Assembly (NCBI GenBank): GCA_000711775.1
Contig: ARYC01000109.1
Location: 124,001-188,000, forward strand
Direction of reading: 5' to 3'
Source of the DNA: Oxytricha trifallax
Lineage: Eukaryota > Ciliophora > Spirotrichea > Sporadotrichida > Oxytrichidae
Length of the DNA stretch: 64,000 nt
Below are positions 34,652 to 46,804 of this stretch, one piece after another (positions within the stretch are counted from its first letter, which is position 1; every line of letters begins with the position of its first letter). The translations under genes and the position numbers were made by a program. Under the pieces are notes generated by a model. The model did no database searches, had not been told where the DNA came from, and worked only from the letters and a program-made list of their open reading frames with translations.

Positions 34652-34966
34652 TGATATAGAACATCTTTAGTAATAAATATTTAATGAATAAAATAAAAAT
34701 GCTTATCTAAATAAGGATTTAATTATATCTCAAATGTATTTACTATTGCTCAGCGTCAATTGAATACTTAGACTGCAAATTACAATATTTGAGTTGAAAA
34801 ACACCAATTTGCGTCACATCATGTCTTCCCTGCTTTCGTTCGTTGTCATACTGTGTCCAAATCCCCTTTTTAACAGCGTATTCGTGATAATCAACCCATA
34901 ATTAACAATAGTGTAGGGTAATATCCCAATCTTTACAAATGATTGAATTATTTTTCAATTTTTAGC
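34652..34966 (-). CDS. Isolated coding island
   Basis: The minus-strand frame is open between TGA codons and contains ICKDWDITLHYCQLWVDYHE, YAVKKGIWTQYDNERKQG and RHDVTQIGVFQLKYCNL. Three TGG codons encode Trp, and the composition contrasts sharply with the flanks. The convincing part is about 34750-34940 and the ends fade into AT-rich DNA, as expected for a macronuclear-destined segment. No family recognised. Confidence 0.55.
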
Positions 34967-34969
34967 TGT

Positions 34970-35820
34970 TTCATTTCTAATTTAATTAATCTGAACTTAT
35001 TTATTGTGCTACATAATTAATTAATTAATTAATTAATTCAATTTACTGTATTTTATTTAATTGTTTTTTTTTATATTTTTGAATATTAAACCTTTTAGAT
35101 CTAAAATTTATATTAACTTTAATTTATTGAGATAATATTTTAAGAATCTCTACATTATTGCAATATATGTTTTAATTATAAGTAGAAAATTTCAAAAGAC
35201 AATTGTGTATTGTAAACATAAAAAAAATTAAAAAATAGTCCGAGAATTTGTAGATGAATTAAGATATGATACAATTGTTTTAGATGCTGTCATTCATTTA
35301 AGAAATTGCATGAATATAAAATGCTTTTTATTATAAACTTATTTTGGCTTAAGTTTATCACACATAGATTAAGAATGAACTTAGTATTTTTTGTTTAATT
35401 ATTCTAGAGTATGATATATTAAAAATTAAAATTAAAATATCTAAAAAGAATGACTAGGTCAAAAAGCATTAACTCAGTTAGTTACTATTTTTCTATAATA
35501 TATTCATAATTATAGCCTTTTACATATTGTTTTTATATTTGAAAATTACAATTAGAAGTCCTGATAAAATTATACCTTACAATAATAAGTCTCAACAATA
35601 TGAAAAGATCTTTGAAATAAACAATATTTTCCTCTTATATTTACATGAAATAATTATTTCTATATCTTGATATAAACATATAAACAATTTTTATATAAGA
35701 ACACTCAATTACTATTTACAATTAATCATTTATAACAAAATCATTTAAAATTAATGAAGATTAAATGAATTCAACATAAAATTTTTTGATAAATTCATGT
35801 TTTTTTGTAAAAAGAAAATA

Positions 35821-35856
<36 letters not shown>

Positions 35857-36590
35857 TAATTGTAAATTTGATTAAATATTGATTGACATTCTATGATGAA
35901 TCATAATTATTTAACTATTAATAATTACTCTTTGAAAAACTAAGATTATACAATCTTTTGTGATGGCATTAAAATAAAAACACTTATAGGCTTACCATAT
36001 AAAGCAATTTTATAATTTAAAGTACATTTGTAAGTTTTATAGAGCTTTATCCAAGATAATTGCTTAAAATTCTTGTAACATTATCCTTTTAATTGGTATT
36101 TCAAGGTATTTTTATTTCATATTTGAATGTTCTAGTAATAATATCGATTTTAATATTTTAAAAGTAACATATATTTCAAGGAATCATCTCACCGTTTGAA
36201 TCATGAATTTATAGCAACTAACTTAACTAAACTTTTGTAAAAATTATATCTCATTTCAATATTTAATAGAAATCATTATAACATTTAAAAGATTGTAGAA
36301 TTTTGGATGAAGGTAAATTATTTTAAAATGCAAGGATATTAGAACCAAAAACATTATTTTTAATATAATCTATGTAATAAGCAACAATAGACATGACTGT
36401 AATCTAGGCTTAAGCATCATAACTAGCACCATACAGGCTTATTCTTAACTCGTCTTATTTCATGCATTTCCCCATTCTTACACCTTGTCTTCAGTCCTTT
36501 TTTCTATCTTCGTCTTTGTAAGACTGCTCATTCATTCACTTAATTTCTGAAGTGCACAATGATTGTTTTAGAATAGTAGTAGTAGCTATA
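34970..36590. other. AT-rich spacer with simple repeats
   Basis: Contains TTAA-type repeats (about 35008-35036) and an AT dinucleotide run (about 35826-35853). No gene supported. Confidence 0.5.
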
Positions 36591-36594
36591 CTGA

Positions 36595-36842
36595 CTGTTA
36601 TACATTCCCTTTGAGTGTCCATTACATGGGTTTCTAACAAAGTAGCATTTAGCTCTGAATGGAATAATAAGTCTGTACCATGTCTTGATTTAAGCATTAT
36701 CATTGCACTTCTCATTTCTGTATCTCTAGTGGCAGGTTAGGAGCGCCTTCTTTCCGTTGTCATTCTAATCTTCTAGAAGCTTCATATGCTGGGAATGGAT
36801 TCATGTCAAGTCTTAAGTAATCCTGATATTTTTCTATAAAAG
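36595..36842 (+). CDS. Unidentified coding tract upstream of family Z copy 2
   Basis: The open frame reads VSITWVSNKVAFSSEWNNKS, CLDLSIIIALLISVSLVAG and MLGMDSCQVLSNPDIF. It is probably part of the same gene as the following tract. It contains a hydrophobic segment. Confidence 0.4.
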
Positions 36843-36879
36843 TGAATTAAATAAATTAATTAATAATAAATAATCAAAA

Positions 36880-37150
36880 ATGGAAATGCTGCAGCTGATG
36901 GAGCCTCTGTTCATTCAATAAATAAGTAAGTTACTAAAATCATATCTAACTTTTTATTTTTACAGGGGTCCCAGTTGAGTACAGTGACAGTGGTGGAAGA
37001 AGCAGACTTCGCAGAGTGACAGAGAAAAAAAGACATTTGATGATTGTCAGTGACCTAGAGAATGAAATGGACGGATATGATGAACATGAAACTGTTTTTT
37101 TTGGATATACATTTTCTAATGTACTAATACTATTTGTAATTACAACTATT
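36880..37150 (+). CDS. Gene end of family Z, copy 2 (with 40-nt intron)
   Basis: The exon ...DGASVHSIN is followed by a 40-nt intron (36926-36965, GTAAGTTACT...TTTTTACAG), then GVPVEYSDSGGRSRLRRVTE, MIVSDLENEMDGYDEHET and a hydrophobic tail VFFGYTFSNVLILFVI. There is no UGA in this part. It has the best-preserved splice sites of the three paralogues. Confidence 0.6.
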
Positions 37151-37231
37151 TAATTTATAATTTAAATTCACTTTTTTTCAAAAAAATCTTGAATCTCATC
37201 AATTTTGGCAAATCTCGGCAGCTGGTCTATA

Positions 37232-37436
37232 CATTAGGATTTCAGCATTTTATGACTTTCAGTATTGCAGTAGAAAAAGGGAGTAAACTATGGATCAATG
37301 GCCAACTAGAGGCACCAATCGATGCGTCTTCTTCTATCTCATGACGGTGGAACTTCAGATTCACACATCTCCTCGAGGAGCCGAGATAATCAAACATCAC
37401 TGTTTCCTAAAATGACATTGGAGTTTCCTAAGTGAT
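37232..37436 (+). CDS. Unidentified coding tract ending in UGA
   Basis: The frame reads GVNYGSMANQRHQSMRLLLS and GGTSDSHISSRSRDNQ to a TGA at about 37434. Ser/Arg-rich. It lies just after family Z copy 2 and before the YHYH-like relic; its relation to either is unknown. Confidence 0.4.
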
Positions 37437-37589
37437 GATTATGCATACATTTAGTCTCTGATTAAGTTTACACTCCAATCAATTCTGCTTAGCTAGCCAA
37501 TATCTCACGCCTGCTGGCTCTTTCCTCTCTTATTTAATGCTTTCCTTTATATATTAGTGTCGAATGCCCTAGTAGATTCTCATTCTTTC

Positions 37590-37917
37590 AAAAGGATTTC
37601 AAAGTCCAAGCAAAGATTTACAAATAGTGAGGCAGGTGGATCCTGATGGCAGTTATAGTGTGCAAGCAACGCTGATGGGTACTTCAATTAATGGAGTTTC
37701 GATTCACTCTGACATTTGAGAGCACCTTTATCACTTAACGAAACTTGAGAATAGGATCAGATGTCAAGAGTGTCTAAGATGATTAATGTTTAGAAAGCTG
37801 CGAATACAATACAAATTTTATCGCTACCACTCTCTTAATCCTTGCGCATACACTATAGTCTCAGCGAATGGATTTGCTATACTATGCTCCTCTCTCTCAC
37901 AATGAGTAAAAATTGAT
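37590..37917 (+). pseudogene. Decayed coding tract, possibly N-terminal part of the YHYH-like gene
   Basis: Fragments VDPDGSYSVQATLMGTSING, VSIHSDI, UGA, EHLYHLTKLENR, and NPCAYTIVSANGFAIL occur in changing frames. They lie directly upstream of a foldback insertion and the YHYH-like tract. The assignment to that gene is inference from order and style only. Confidence 0.35.
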
Positions 37918-37920
37918 GTA

Positions 37921-38437
37921 ATTTCCAGAAATAAATGAATAATCAATAATTTATTCACACTATTTTAATCTTAATTTTTTTTAAATATATTAAAACAGCA
38001 TCTATCTCGAAATTTTATCGATTTCGAGATACGTGCCAATAAATTATAATTAAATTAATCAATGATCAAAAGAGTCAATGAAATGAAATTTAGTTTTTAA
38101 ATTATGAAAGTTCATCTATTATACTAATAATAATTACTGATTAAATAAACATATTTAATTGATAAAGCCTTAATATTTAAAAATTTTTAATTTAATTTAT
38201 TTTATTTGTTGATTGATAGTTTATTTGTAAAATAATTAATAAATGAACTTTCATAATTTAAAAACTAAATTTCATTTCATTGACTCTTTTGATCATTGAT
38301 TAATTTAATTATAATTTATTGGCACGTATCTCGAAATCGATAAAATTTCGAGATAGATGCTGTTTTAATATATTTAAAAAAAATTAAGATTAAAATAGTG
38401 TGAATAAATTATTGATTATTCATTTATTTCTGGAAAT
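37921..38437. mobile_element. 517-bp foldback element inserted at TA
   Basis: The left arm ATTTCCAGAAATAAATGAAT and the right arm ATTCATTTATTTCTGGAAAT are perfect inverses. Pairing continues through GCATCTATCTCGAAATTTTA to a centre near 38.18 kb. TA flanks both ends (37919-37920 and 38438-38439). No ORF. It splits the YHYH-like relic from the upstream tract. Confidence 0.85.
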
Positions 38438-38439
38438 TA

Positions 38440-38800
38440 CACTAGGTGCTGCTATACACATGATCGTACTAGCCCCAAATGCTCAAAGAGTCACACGTAT
38501 CGTCGGTCTTGCTAGAAATGGTTGCATGATTGTTAGTCCATACCATGCCATTGGTACTCCTTGGCAGCCTTGTGAAGTTGATATGTGTAATGGAGTTACT
38601 GTTGAGGAGAGTACTTCTATTTTTCAACATTTTTTCATCCTTATACTGTAGCATTCTGAGGATTCTCATCCCTGGCATCAAGAGGTCACAGCCATTCTCG
38701 AGGCTTCTAGAAATTCCCATTTTCAACTCATCAATAAGGGAAGTCAGACAAATACACAGATTTCACATTTCATGGCAGTTATGCTTTTTTAGTAAGTTCC
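38440..38800 (+). pseudogene. YHYH-domain-like gene fragment, broken
   Basis: The frame reads GAAIHMIVLAPNAQRVTRIV, GLARNGCMIVSPYHAIGTPW and PCEVDMCNGVTV. A one-base shift then gives GEYFYFSTFFHPYTVAF, a TGA where the family has Trp, and GFSSLASRG. The run G-x-A-x-x-G-x-x-I-x-x-P-Y, then P-C-x-V-D-x-C-N-G, then F-H-P-Y-T-V matches my recollection of eukaryotic YHYH-domain proteins. The frameshift and stop indicate decay. Confidence 0.5.
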
Positions 38801-38829
38801 TCTTTAATTTATTATTTGATCATTATTAG

Positions 38830-39475
38830 AGGCAGAATAAATAATATAAACTATGCTTAATATATTGTAATCTCCAATTTTGCAATTGATTCTAATTAAT
38901 AAAAAACAGGATCTTCGATTGATTTTACTGAAACATATTTTATTAATGATCCAGATATTTTAATTTATATTCAACAACTTCCTTATTTGAAAACAATTTA
39001 CTCTTTTATATATTGTTGATAACCTAATTTTTATTTTTTAAGGAAATCAATCATTAAATTTACGAAAATAAAAACTTTATAGCAATAATAATTTACTGTC
39101 AAATTCAAAATTCATTGAGTTTTGCAGGTAATATTTAAGCTTGCAGCGTTGAATAATATCCCAGATGAACAAATATATATATATTAAACATTACACAAGG
39201 AAGATACGGACTTATATAAGATTATATTATCAGTTAAAGGATCGCATTAATGAGTTAATTAACAAAACTATTCAAATTAAATCTATGTCATAATAATAAA
39301 AATTAAAATAATTATTCTTAATTAAAATCTAAATTGTATTCTTAGTTTTATTTTAATTATTTACGCTCAATAACTATATGATAAGTAAAGATATTTTGAT
39401 AGCTAATTTTTATTCACCTATTTCTGTGTATTTCTTGCTTTATCATTGGAATCAGGTGAATAGATAGTCAAACTT
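38830..39475. other. AT-rich, no gene seen
   Basis: AT-rich spacer. Confidence 0.4.
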
Positions 39476-39479
39476 GTAT

Positions 39480-40085
39480 ATCCTCAGCATTCAAATTTGA
39501 TAAGCTTGATTCAATCAGAGGAAGTGGTGAAAATGGTTTTGGGATAAGCGATAAACTTGTAGTAGAAGAAAGGAAAGCTTAGCGTTAGAATTTATACTCA
39601 GATATCAACCGTTTGTTTTAAATCTGTTAATAATTAATATAATTATATGCCCTATACTTTATTGAATGTTATTTTCAATTTTATGATAGTTATAATTTTT
39701 CGCAGAGACTAGTACCAATTTCGTAAATATTTAACATGGATTTCAAGAAGAGCTATTAGCAAATCATCTTGAAGCAGATTATCAAACACTAATGCATTTA
39801 CATAACAGTTTTCTTATAATTTAAATGCTGATGATGTTGACTGTTATCATTAATAATTAGCAAATGGAAAAGTTCTTAAGGACTAGATTGATATCAATGC
39901 TTAGATTAAGCTCACAATTTGTCTGACCTAATATTTTAATTTCATTTTAAATGATGTCTTTTAAAGTAATCTAAACTCATTTAAAATGAAAAAATTAAGG
40001 CAGAATCAAAGTTATTTGAAGAATTTGAAGCAAGGCACTTCAAAATGTGGATAAAACAGGCACATTCCTAAGTTTATACATCTAC
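39480..40085 (+). CDS. Unidentified coding tract in pieces
   Basis: Three coding-like pieces in order: FKFDKLDSIRGSGENGFGIS to DINRLF (about 39493-39620), HGFQEELLANHLEADYQTLM (about 39735-39800), and NADDVDCYHQQLANGKVLKD to SYLKNLKQGTSKCG (about 39825-40060). An AT-rich gap at 39.63-39.70 kb looks like an intron or IES. The last piece has many TAA/TAG codons at plausible Gln positions and no UGA. Confidence 0.5.
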
Positions 40086-40089
40086 ATTA

Positions 40090-41205
40090 ATCCATAATAA
40101 GATTAAATACTTAATCTTATTATAAATTCAACATTAAAATTAATATATTTTAAAGAGGTATATCTATTTAAACAGGCTTTTTTATTGATAAACAATTTAC
40201 TAAATTTATATCTCCACAAAGTAATTTTTGACTATCATGTCCTCCATGTAAATTGTAAATATAAGATATTTTTCTTGAATGCAACCCTATGTTCTTTCAA
40301 TGCAAAATGATTGCCTTAAAAGATTTAAATAGAGTAATATAATCAATAAATTAGAAAAATATTCAATCATTTAATTTAATTGCACCACTGAGGAGAATAA
40401 CTTCATTATAAATTAAGATTTATTTTAATGCTGTTTCTTAAGATGTCTGTATAAGTCAGTAGCCAATTATTTTAAACTTATTCATGTATTTAATGAGGAT
40501 TTATTGGGATTTGTCTGAAAAGTTGCTGAAAGTATATCTAGTCACTATTAACATTGGAAATAAATAATTAACCAAATTTAAGTCGGATATATAAATTATA
40601 CATATAATACTAAATATATATGTATATTACTACATTAACTATCTTTGATTAAAATATGTCAGGCATATTGAATCTATTAAAGCTAACTAAGCCTTAGATA
40701 TTTCCAAGTCCTCTGCAACTATCACATGTTTATACAAATCTATACGTTTAATAGTCAAGTTTACTCATTCTAAACTATTAGCTTTATTAATTAATTAAGT
40801 TATTTCAATTTTTATCAAATAACTCCTTGATTCATGATTTGGATTAAATCTTGTTGAAGGCTACTAATTTTCTCATCTTGTGATTTGTCCTCAATCTTTT
40901 CCCACACCTTTCTTATTTACGATTATACTTAGTATAGAAAGTTTAAGTTTAATAATGGAAAGCATTTATGTTTAAATTTTTTATTTATTACATTAAAATG
41001 TATTGTATTAAATTGTATTAAATATAAATTTTTTATTAATAGCACATATAAATGAGAATTGTTTTGTCTTGAAAAGGAATAATGCAAGTATAATTAAATC
41101 TAGTTATTTCACTCTAAAACGGATGGTAATAATCCCAACTAATCATAATTGAAGTTAGACATATTTAATAAATTAAAATAAACATTATATTAATTCATTA
41201 TGTAG
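40090..41205. other. AT-rich, no gene seen
   Basis: AT-rich spacer. Confidence 0.4.
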
Positions 41206-41209
41206 GATA

Positions 41210-41365
41210 TCTTGGAGAATGAAGCTTTATTATTTTGCCTATCTCCTAAGAATTTATCACTACAGCCCTTAGTATGCACTTCTTAGCCTTGCCTTCTTGC
41301 TACTCTATGAAGCCTCTTCCTTACGCATTCTTTGCTCTTCTAAAGCAAGAATGATCATTTTTAAA
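41210..41365 (-). CDS. Short coding-like tract
   Basis: Minus strand reads ILALEEQRMRKEEASQSSKK, ARLRSAYQGLQ, UGA, QILRRQAKQQSFILQD. A charged helix-like segment, too short to identify. Confidence 0.35.
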
Positions 41366-41574
41366 CGTTATTAATAAATGTAATATTTTAGTTTCATTTA
41401 TCAATAAATATAAAACTCAGTAATTTGTATCATTTTGTATAAGACGCAATAAATACCTTCAAATTGTGAGAATAAAGTAGATATAATATTACTGTTGTCC
41501 CTTCAAATAATTTGAGAGTGTCTTAACTGAAACCATATTGCGATATATATATTCCTTTGAGTTATAAATCAAGG

Positions 41575-41825
41575 TTAGCCCTCACAACAAGCCATTAAAT
41601 GCGCGTTGGCAAACTCATCTAAACTCTGCAAGATTCAAGTAACTTAATCAATCATTTGTTACTAATCAGTTTAATGTTTGAATAAGAAGTGTTGCTGGCG
41701 GTATTTGCATGTAGAGGCAGCCTATTTGGAGCACTGGTAGAAACCCGTAAAATCAAATTACTGAGAGTTAACAAGCAACCCTCTGTTTACTGCTAATGTC
41801 CGTATCTTCCCTGATTTTTCTATTT
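41575..41825 (-). CDS. Coding-like tract
   Basis: Minus strand reads GRYGHQQQTEGCLLTLSNLI, RVSTSAPNRLPLHANTASNT and, after a UGA, LIKLLESCRV. Ser/Thr/Asn-rich. No family recognised; weak evidence. Confidence 0.3.
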
Positions 41826-41829
41826 CAAA

Positions 41830-42345
41830 ATTAGTTTAGTCAAGCACTATTTAAATTAACTTTGTGTTAATTAATAATATAATAATATTACAACTATGGC
41901 ATCTATTTTATAATATATTATGCTTTATTCATATGGATATTCAATTCATTTTATTATTTTTAATTATGTAAGCTAATAGTTTTTATCAATTTATAAGTGA
42001 GATCAATGAATATTAACATTTTATTCCTAGCTTTATTTGGAATTTAATAAATCATATCATTGATAAGTATATTATAAATTAATTTATAAATGCATTAATT
42101 GGTTTTTAACCTAAATTAATGTATCTATTATTAAATATATTTTATCTTAAGTTATTAACTATCAATCTCTATATTATTAAATATAGATTAGTTCATAAAA
42201 TTTGCTTGAAATATGAGAAATTTAACCTTCAAAAATAATAATTTTAATGCCCCAGTCACTATCAGATTTGATCGCCTTTAACTTCCTTTCAAATATTTCA
42301 GAATGTAAATTGCCATTTTATAATGTTAAATATTTTTAATACATT
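41830..42345. other. AT-rich, no gene seen
   Basis: AT-rich spacer. Confidence 0.35.
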
Positions 42346-42349
42346 ATTA

Positions 42350-42850
42350 TAAGAACCGTATTACATAGATAAATAACACACTTAATACATTCTAAGAACC
42401 TAATTTGAAGCATGAATTTAGGATTGATTTTAAGATCAATACTTTGCATATTCTCATGATGTATAATAGTAGGACTATTTGTCATATTAGTTTCATTTCT
42501 CATTGAATATCCGTTATCTTGCAATTAAATAGTCTTACTTGTTAGATTCTCTGTTTGTTATGGAGGAACCACTAACACTGCTATTTACTTCAATTAGTTT
42601 TTGTGATCTTTTTAGTTAAAGAGGTTCTAATTGAAATTAATCTTATAAAATTTCCATATTAGAAAAAAAACAATAACTATATTTTCATACTGGTCTTTCA
42701 AATACTCTAATTGTATACACATAAGTGATAAGGCTTTCATAATGAAAGTAATTCTCAATTCCTTGAATATCGGATCTTCTACAACCTTCGTTTTCTTTTG
42801 TCTCATTTGCTGAGAAGTCTATTTATTATGTTTTCATAGTTTCTTCATAT
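42350..42850 (-). CDS. Unidentified coding tract, minus strand
   Basis: Order on the minus strand: DFSANETKENEGCRRSDIQG and YFHYESLITYVYTIRVFERP, then QLKRSQKLIEVNSSVSGSSI, then DNGYSMRNETNMTNSPTIIH and DLKINPKFMLQIRFLEC. Two frame changes separate the pieces. Composition is polar and coding-like. Function unknown. Confidence 0.45.
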
Positions 42851-42859
42851 TTGTTTCTA

Positions 42860-44030
42860 TATAGTTCTTATCATATTTATTTGCTCTCCTAAAATAGCGT
42901 TAAGATTATAGTTTTTTATTATTATTCTTATTAGTTTTACTATAATCATTATAACTATTATTATAATTATTTTTATTATATAATAAATGTTTTTTTAAAC
43001 TTATTTGTAAATAAGTAAATTCAGACATAATTTATCAGCTTTGCTGTGTTAATTAAAATTTAACAGATTTTTTTTTAATTTACCTGCTCGAGTATATTAA
43101 ATATCACTTTATTAATAAGAAAATGTCAGCACCTAAGTCTTTACTGTATCTCACCAGTTGTTGCAGTGCAATATAATTTAAATGGGCATTTAATTAATCG
43201 TTTGAAATATGTAGTTTAATAGTTTTGAGTTATTCTTATTTTTTTTAATTATTAAATTCATTTGAAAAATTATAAATGTTTATATTAAAAATGTTAAAGA
43301 TTGAATAAAGTTACAGTTTCATTGTAAATAATACTTGAATTAATAATGATTAATATAGAATTTGTATTCGAAGGACTCTTAATTATAATATAATTTATGA
43401 TATTCTAAAATCCTCAAGTTTAAATTCATTTTACAGCTCTGTCAAATAATAGTATATTTAAATTACTCAATTTGACTGTTATTATAATAGATATAATTTA
43501 AAGTTAATTATTCATCATTATAATATTCTTAATTTTTGGATTAATAATTATATAATGTATGTTGCATTAACATGTTATTAAGAATTGAATTTTTATAATA
43601 TGATAATTGTTTTTATACAATGCATATATTTACACCTAACGAATCTTAAATCAATTAATATTTTATAATATATTAACTGTCTTAATTTAAATGCCAAGTT
43701 TTATTATAAAAAACTCCTTTTGTTTAGAACGTATTTATGTTATACTCTTACATTACAAATTTCCTGAAATATTTCCCTATTATTGCATGATATCAAATCA
43801 TATATTAAATATTATATATTCCTTTAATATTCTAAACATATATTCAATTATAATTACAATAAAGTATAGGATATAATATTTATTCTGATAATCTTCAATT
43901 ATTATAATGTAAACAGACTAATTTATTGTATAAATTTTTATTGTATCGTGTAATTAAATTAAATAAAAACTAAATTAATTAAGTTTTAATATGAATTATT
44001 TAATAATAATTGATTCACATGAAAAATCTT
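42860..44030. other. AT-rich, no gene seen
   Basis: Extremely AT-rich spacer. Confidence 0.4.
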
Positions 44031-44035
44031 TAATG

Positions 44036-44405
44036 GGAACAGCTAAGGTTTACTCGAGTTTCTTTAGAATCTTAAATGAGCCTGCCAGGAAAACCTGAAT
44101 GAAAACATGTTCAGGAACTTCTATGAATTAAATCAAAAAGTCAAAAATGAGCATTCAAATCAAAACCCTACTCTTTCTCTTTACTCTGATTTATCATAGA
44201 TATAAAATCATTTAGACTGATGAGACTTTTTTATCTTAATTCTTCTCGCCTAACGAATAAATACCAAAAAAACTTTTGATTTATCAAACTAAATATTCAT
44301 TAAAAAGCTAGAGTGCTTATAAAGATTGCTAATGAACTGCCAGACTAAGACAAAACCAACTTCGGTATCATTTCTCTGATTCCAGACATTTTTCAGCGGT
44401 TCAAT
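44036..44405 (+). CDS. Coding-like tract
   Basis: The frame reads GTAKVYSSFFRILNEPARKT, UGA, then SKMSIQIKTLLFLFTL and RLRQNQLRYHFSDSRHF. It is interrupted only by UGA. No family recognised. Confidence 0.35.
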
Positions 44406-44409
44406 ATTG

Positions 44410-45240
44410 ATTTTTAAGCAATAATACTTTATTTTGACTTAACAAGCATTATATTCAGATTCTCAAAGAATATAAGGATTTAAGGCTGATTCGGAACATT
44501 CCAGATAATCAGTCAAATTATAAAAATTCGTAAATAATATAATTCTTATAATACACTGATATTAAACTCTCCAAGCATTATTTTAATTATTTTCTTAAAT
44601 TTATTTGATTTTTATTTGATATATATTTTTAAAAGGCGCAAGTAATAAAATTAAATTATTTTCCTTATGATCCCATTACTATTATATTTATATTTTATAA
44701 TTCTAATTTTATTTGTTTATGTTTTTGTTATTTTTATTTATCAAATGACTATTATGCTAATATAAAATTTTATTTATTCACTCTTTATATTTTTATTAAA
44801 TAATATTAAATATAAATTGAAATTTTTATCTAATAGATCTTTTACTTTATTAGTAAATTATATATGAATATTATTAATATTTTTTACTTGTGAATAAATT
44901 CAACTTGATATATATACATTAAAAACATAATTCATTTCTATTATTTTATGTTAATATACACACTTAAGTTATAAATTAAAATATAAATACAAAAATTGAG
45001 CATAATTAGAAAAATAAATAATTTTAATGAATTTAATTTAGAATTATATATTATTTTATTGTTAATCAATCTAATTTCTTTATTATGTTTTTCAAAAGTT
45101 TTAGAGCATGTATAATATAAAGATATATAAATACTTTATATTGAAGCATTTTTATTTTCAGGGGTTTTTAAAAAATTAGACTGAATGTATTTAGAAACTT
45201 CATTTAAATCTGCTATTTTTTTAGCGCAATTTCTTTTACA
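44410..45240. other. AT-rich, no gene seen
   Basis: Extremely AT-rich spacer. Confidence 0.4.
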
Positions 45241-45245
45241 ATCTG

Positions 45246-45796
45246 GATAATTTTATTCGCACTTTGAGTGAAATTTTAGTTCAAAAGAGGACTTCATTTA
45301 CGAGGAAGATTTTATCTCATATATCCGTAGATATCCCAGGAGTAAAGGTTGAGAAATCCTTTCTGGGCTTCTTAGCTGGACTAAATATCAGATCTAGAAA
45401 AGAAACTTGCGTGCATTTATAAGAGGAATGAGATAAAAGTAAAATATTTTTAATATTTTCCTCTGGTCGTCTTTACAAAACAAGTGACTTTACAAAGAAC
45501 GATTCGAAGCGAATACTAATATAGATAAATAAGCTTAAAAAGAGTCCTAGTTTGTAGTATAATTTTGCAAAAGACATGCCCTTCAAATCATTTTACTAAA
45601 AAGTTCAGAGGATAAAGAGTCAGTAATAAAGGGATTGGGCCATATCTCTGTTCAAAATATCTTTATAAAATATCTGAATTGGGAAAATTAGGAGTTTAAA
45701 CTTATTAACTTTTGAGAGAGCAATTGGAAGACTTCACTCTGCTCTACATTTACGAAACTCAATGCTAGGAGTTTAAGAAAAGGTGTGAAAGTGATA
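45246..45796 (+). CDS. Unidentified coding tract interrupted only by UGA
   Basis: One frame of about 180 codons holds NFIRTLSEILVQKRTSFTRK, GVKVEKSFLGFLAGLNIRSR, IFSSGRLYKTSDFTKNDSKR, FAKDMPFKSFYQKVQRIKSQ, and LLTFERAIGRLHSALHLRNS. UGA occurs at EE-UGA-DKSK, NI-UGA-IGKI and near the end (KV-UGA-K). TGG also encodes a Trp (RDWAIS). There is no frameshift. Either a decaying copy or a recoded gene; family unknown. Confidence 0.5.
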
Positions 45797-45934
45797 GAGA
45801 CGGGAAAAAATGGAAGGGCAAACAAAGGATGGGAAAAAAATGAAAGAGAGAAAAAGGAAGGAATTAGTTTTGTAAAAAAAATGGTATATGTGGAAACAAT
45901 TTTTTAATGTGATGTGGTATTGTCCGTGACCATG

Positions 45935-46085
45935 TCCATGCATGTTTCCAAATTAATCAAATGACGGCGGGCAAGAGTAGCATACTTGCGCCGTTATCGG
46001 AGCATTAGCTTACGCAGACCATCGAAGTGGAGAGATTATTGTGAATAATCGAACAATCAAGACAGATAAGCAGCATTTAAGCTGA
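45935..46085 (+). CDS. Short coding-like tract with a P-loop-like run
   Basis: The frame reads INQMTAGKSSILAPLSEHQL and TQTIEVERLL, then UGA. TAGKSSIL resembles the G-x-G-K-S-S/T core of a Walker A motif, but the upstream Gly is missing and the tract is too short to call. Confidence 0.3.
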
Positions 46086-46089
46086 CATA

Positions 46090-46800
46090 TGTTGATATCA
46101 ATTTTGAAATTAATGCAGGATATGAGGTTCTTTTGAGCGTTCATTGTTTTATTTTTATGCAATTTCTCAGCCTAAATTTCAATTCATTTTTTACTTAATT
46201 ATTATAATATATATTTAATTTATTTATATAAATTAAAAAGTAATTATAATATCTCAGATTGAGAAATAAAAACTATTAATGAATTTTAAACTGACAGAAT
46301 TGTAGTTTTTGCAGAGATTAGGTAGACAGTAAATTCAAAACTATCATAGAAGCTTTAATAACTGCAAGAACTTTATAATTGCGAGAGTCTTTAAAGACAT
46401 CAAAATTATATAAATGTGTGACTTAAAGAGATTAGTGTTAAGTTTAGATAAATTAAATAAAAATATTTAATATTAACTAGATATATGATGATAGAGTTAA
46501 TAAATGTATGTTGTGGATAATGAATAATTTTAAGGAAATTACGATAAATCTTAAAGAATATACATTTTCAACAAGACACTTTAAAACTTTTCTTAAGAAT
46601 TGAAGTTATACTTTATGTTAAATGATAAGAAATATAATACCGAGGAGCAAATAATCTAAGTTTCTTTCTTCTTTTTAAGCAATTGTTATTATAAGACCTT
46701 TATTACTCATAGATTATTATTATCAATTTCTTTAACAGATAATTATTTGTAATACAATAGTGTTATTAGAAGGATTCTAATTTTGAAACTATAATACTAA
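46090..46800. other. AT-rich, no gene seen
   Basis: AT-rich spacer. Confidence 0.4.
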
Positions 46801-46804
46801 TATT

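Noticed and set aside
45935-46085. ABC-transporter ATPase from TAGKSSIL
   Set aside because: The glycine-rich loop is incomplete and no Q-loop, signature or Walker B follows.
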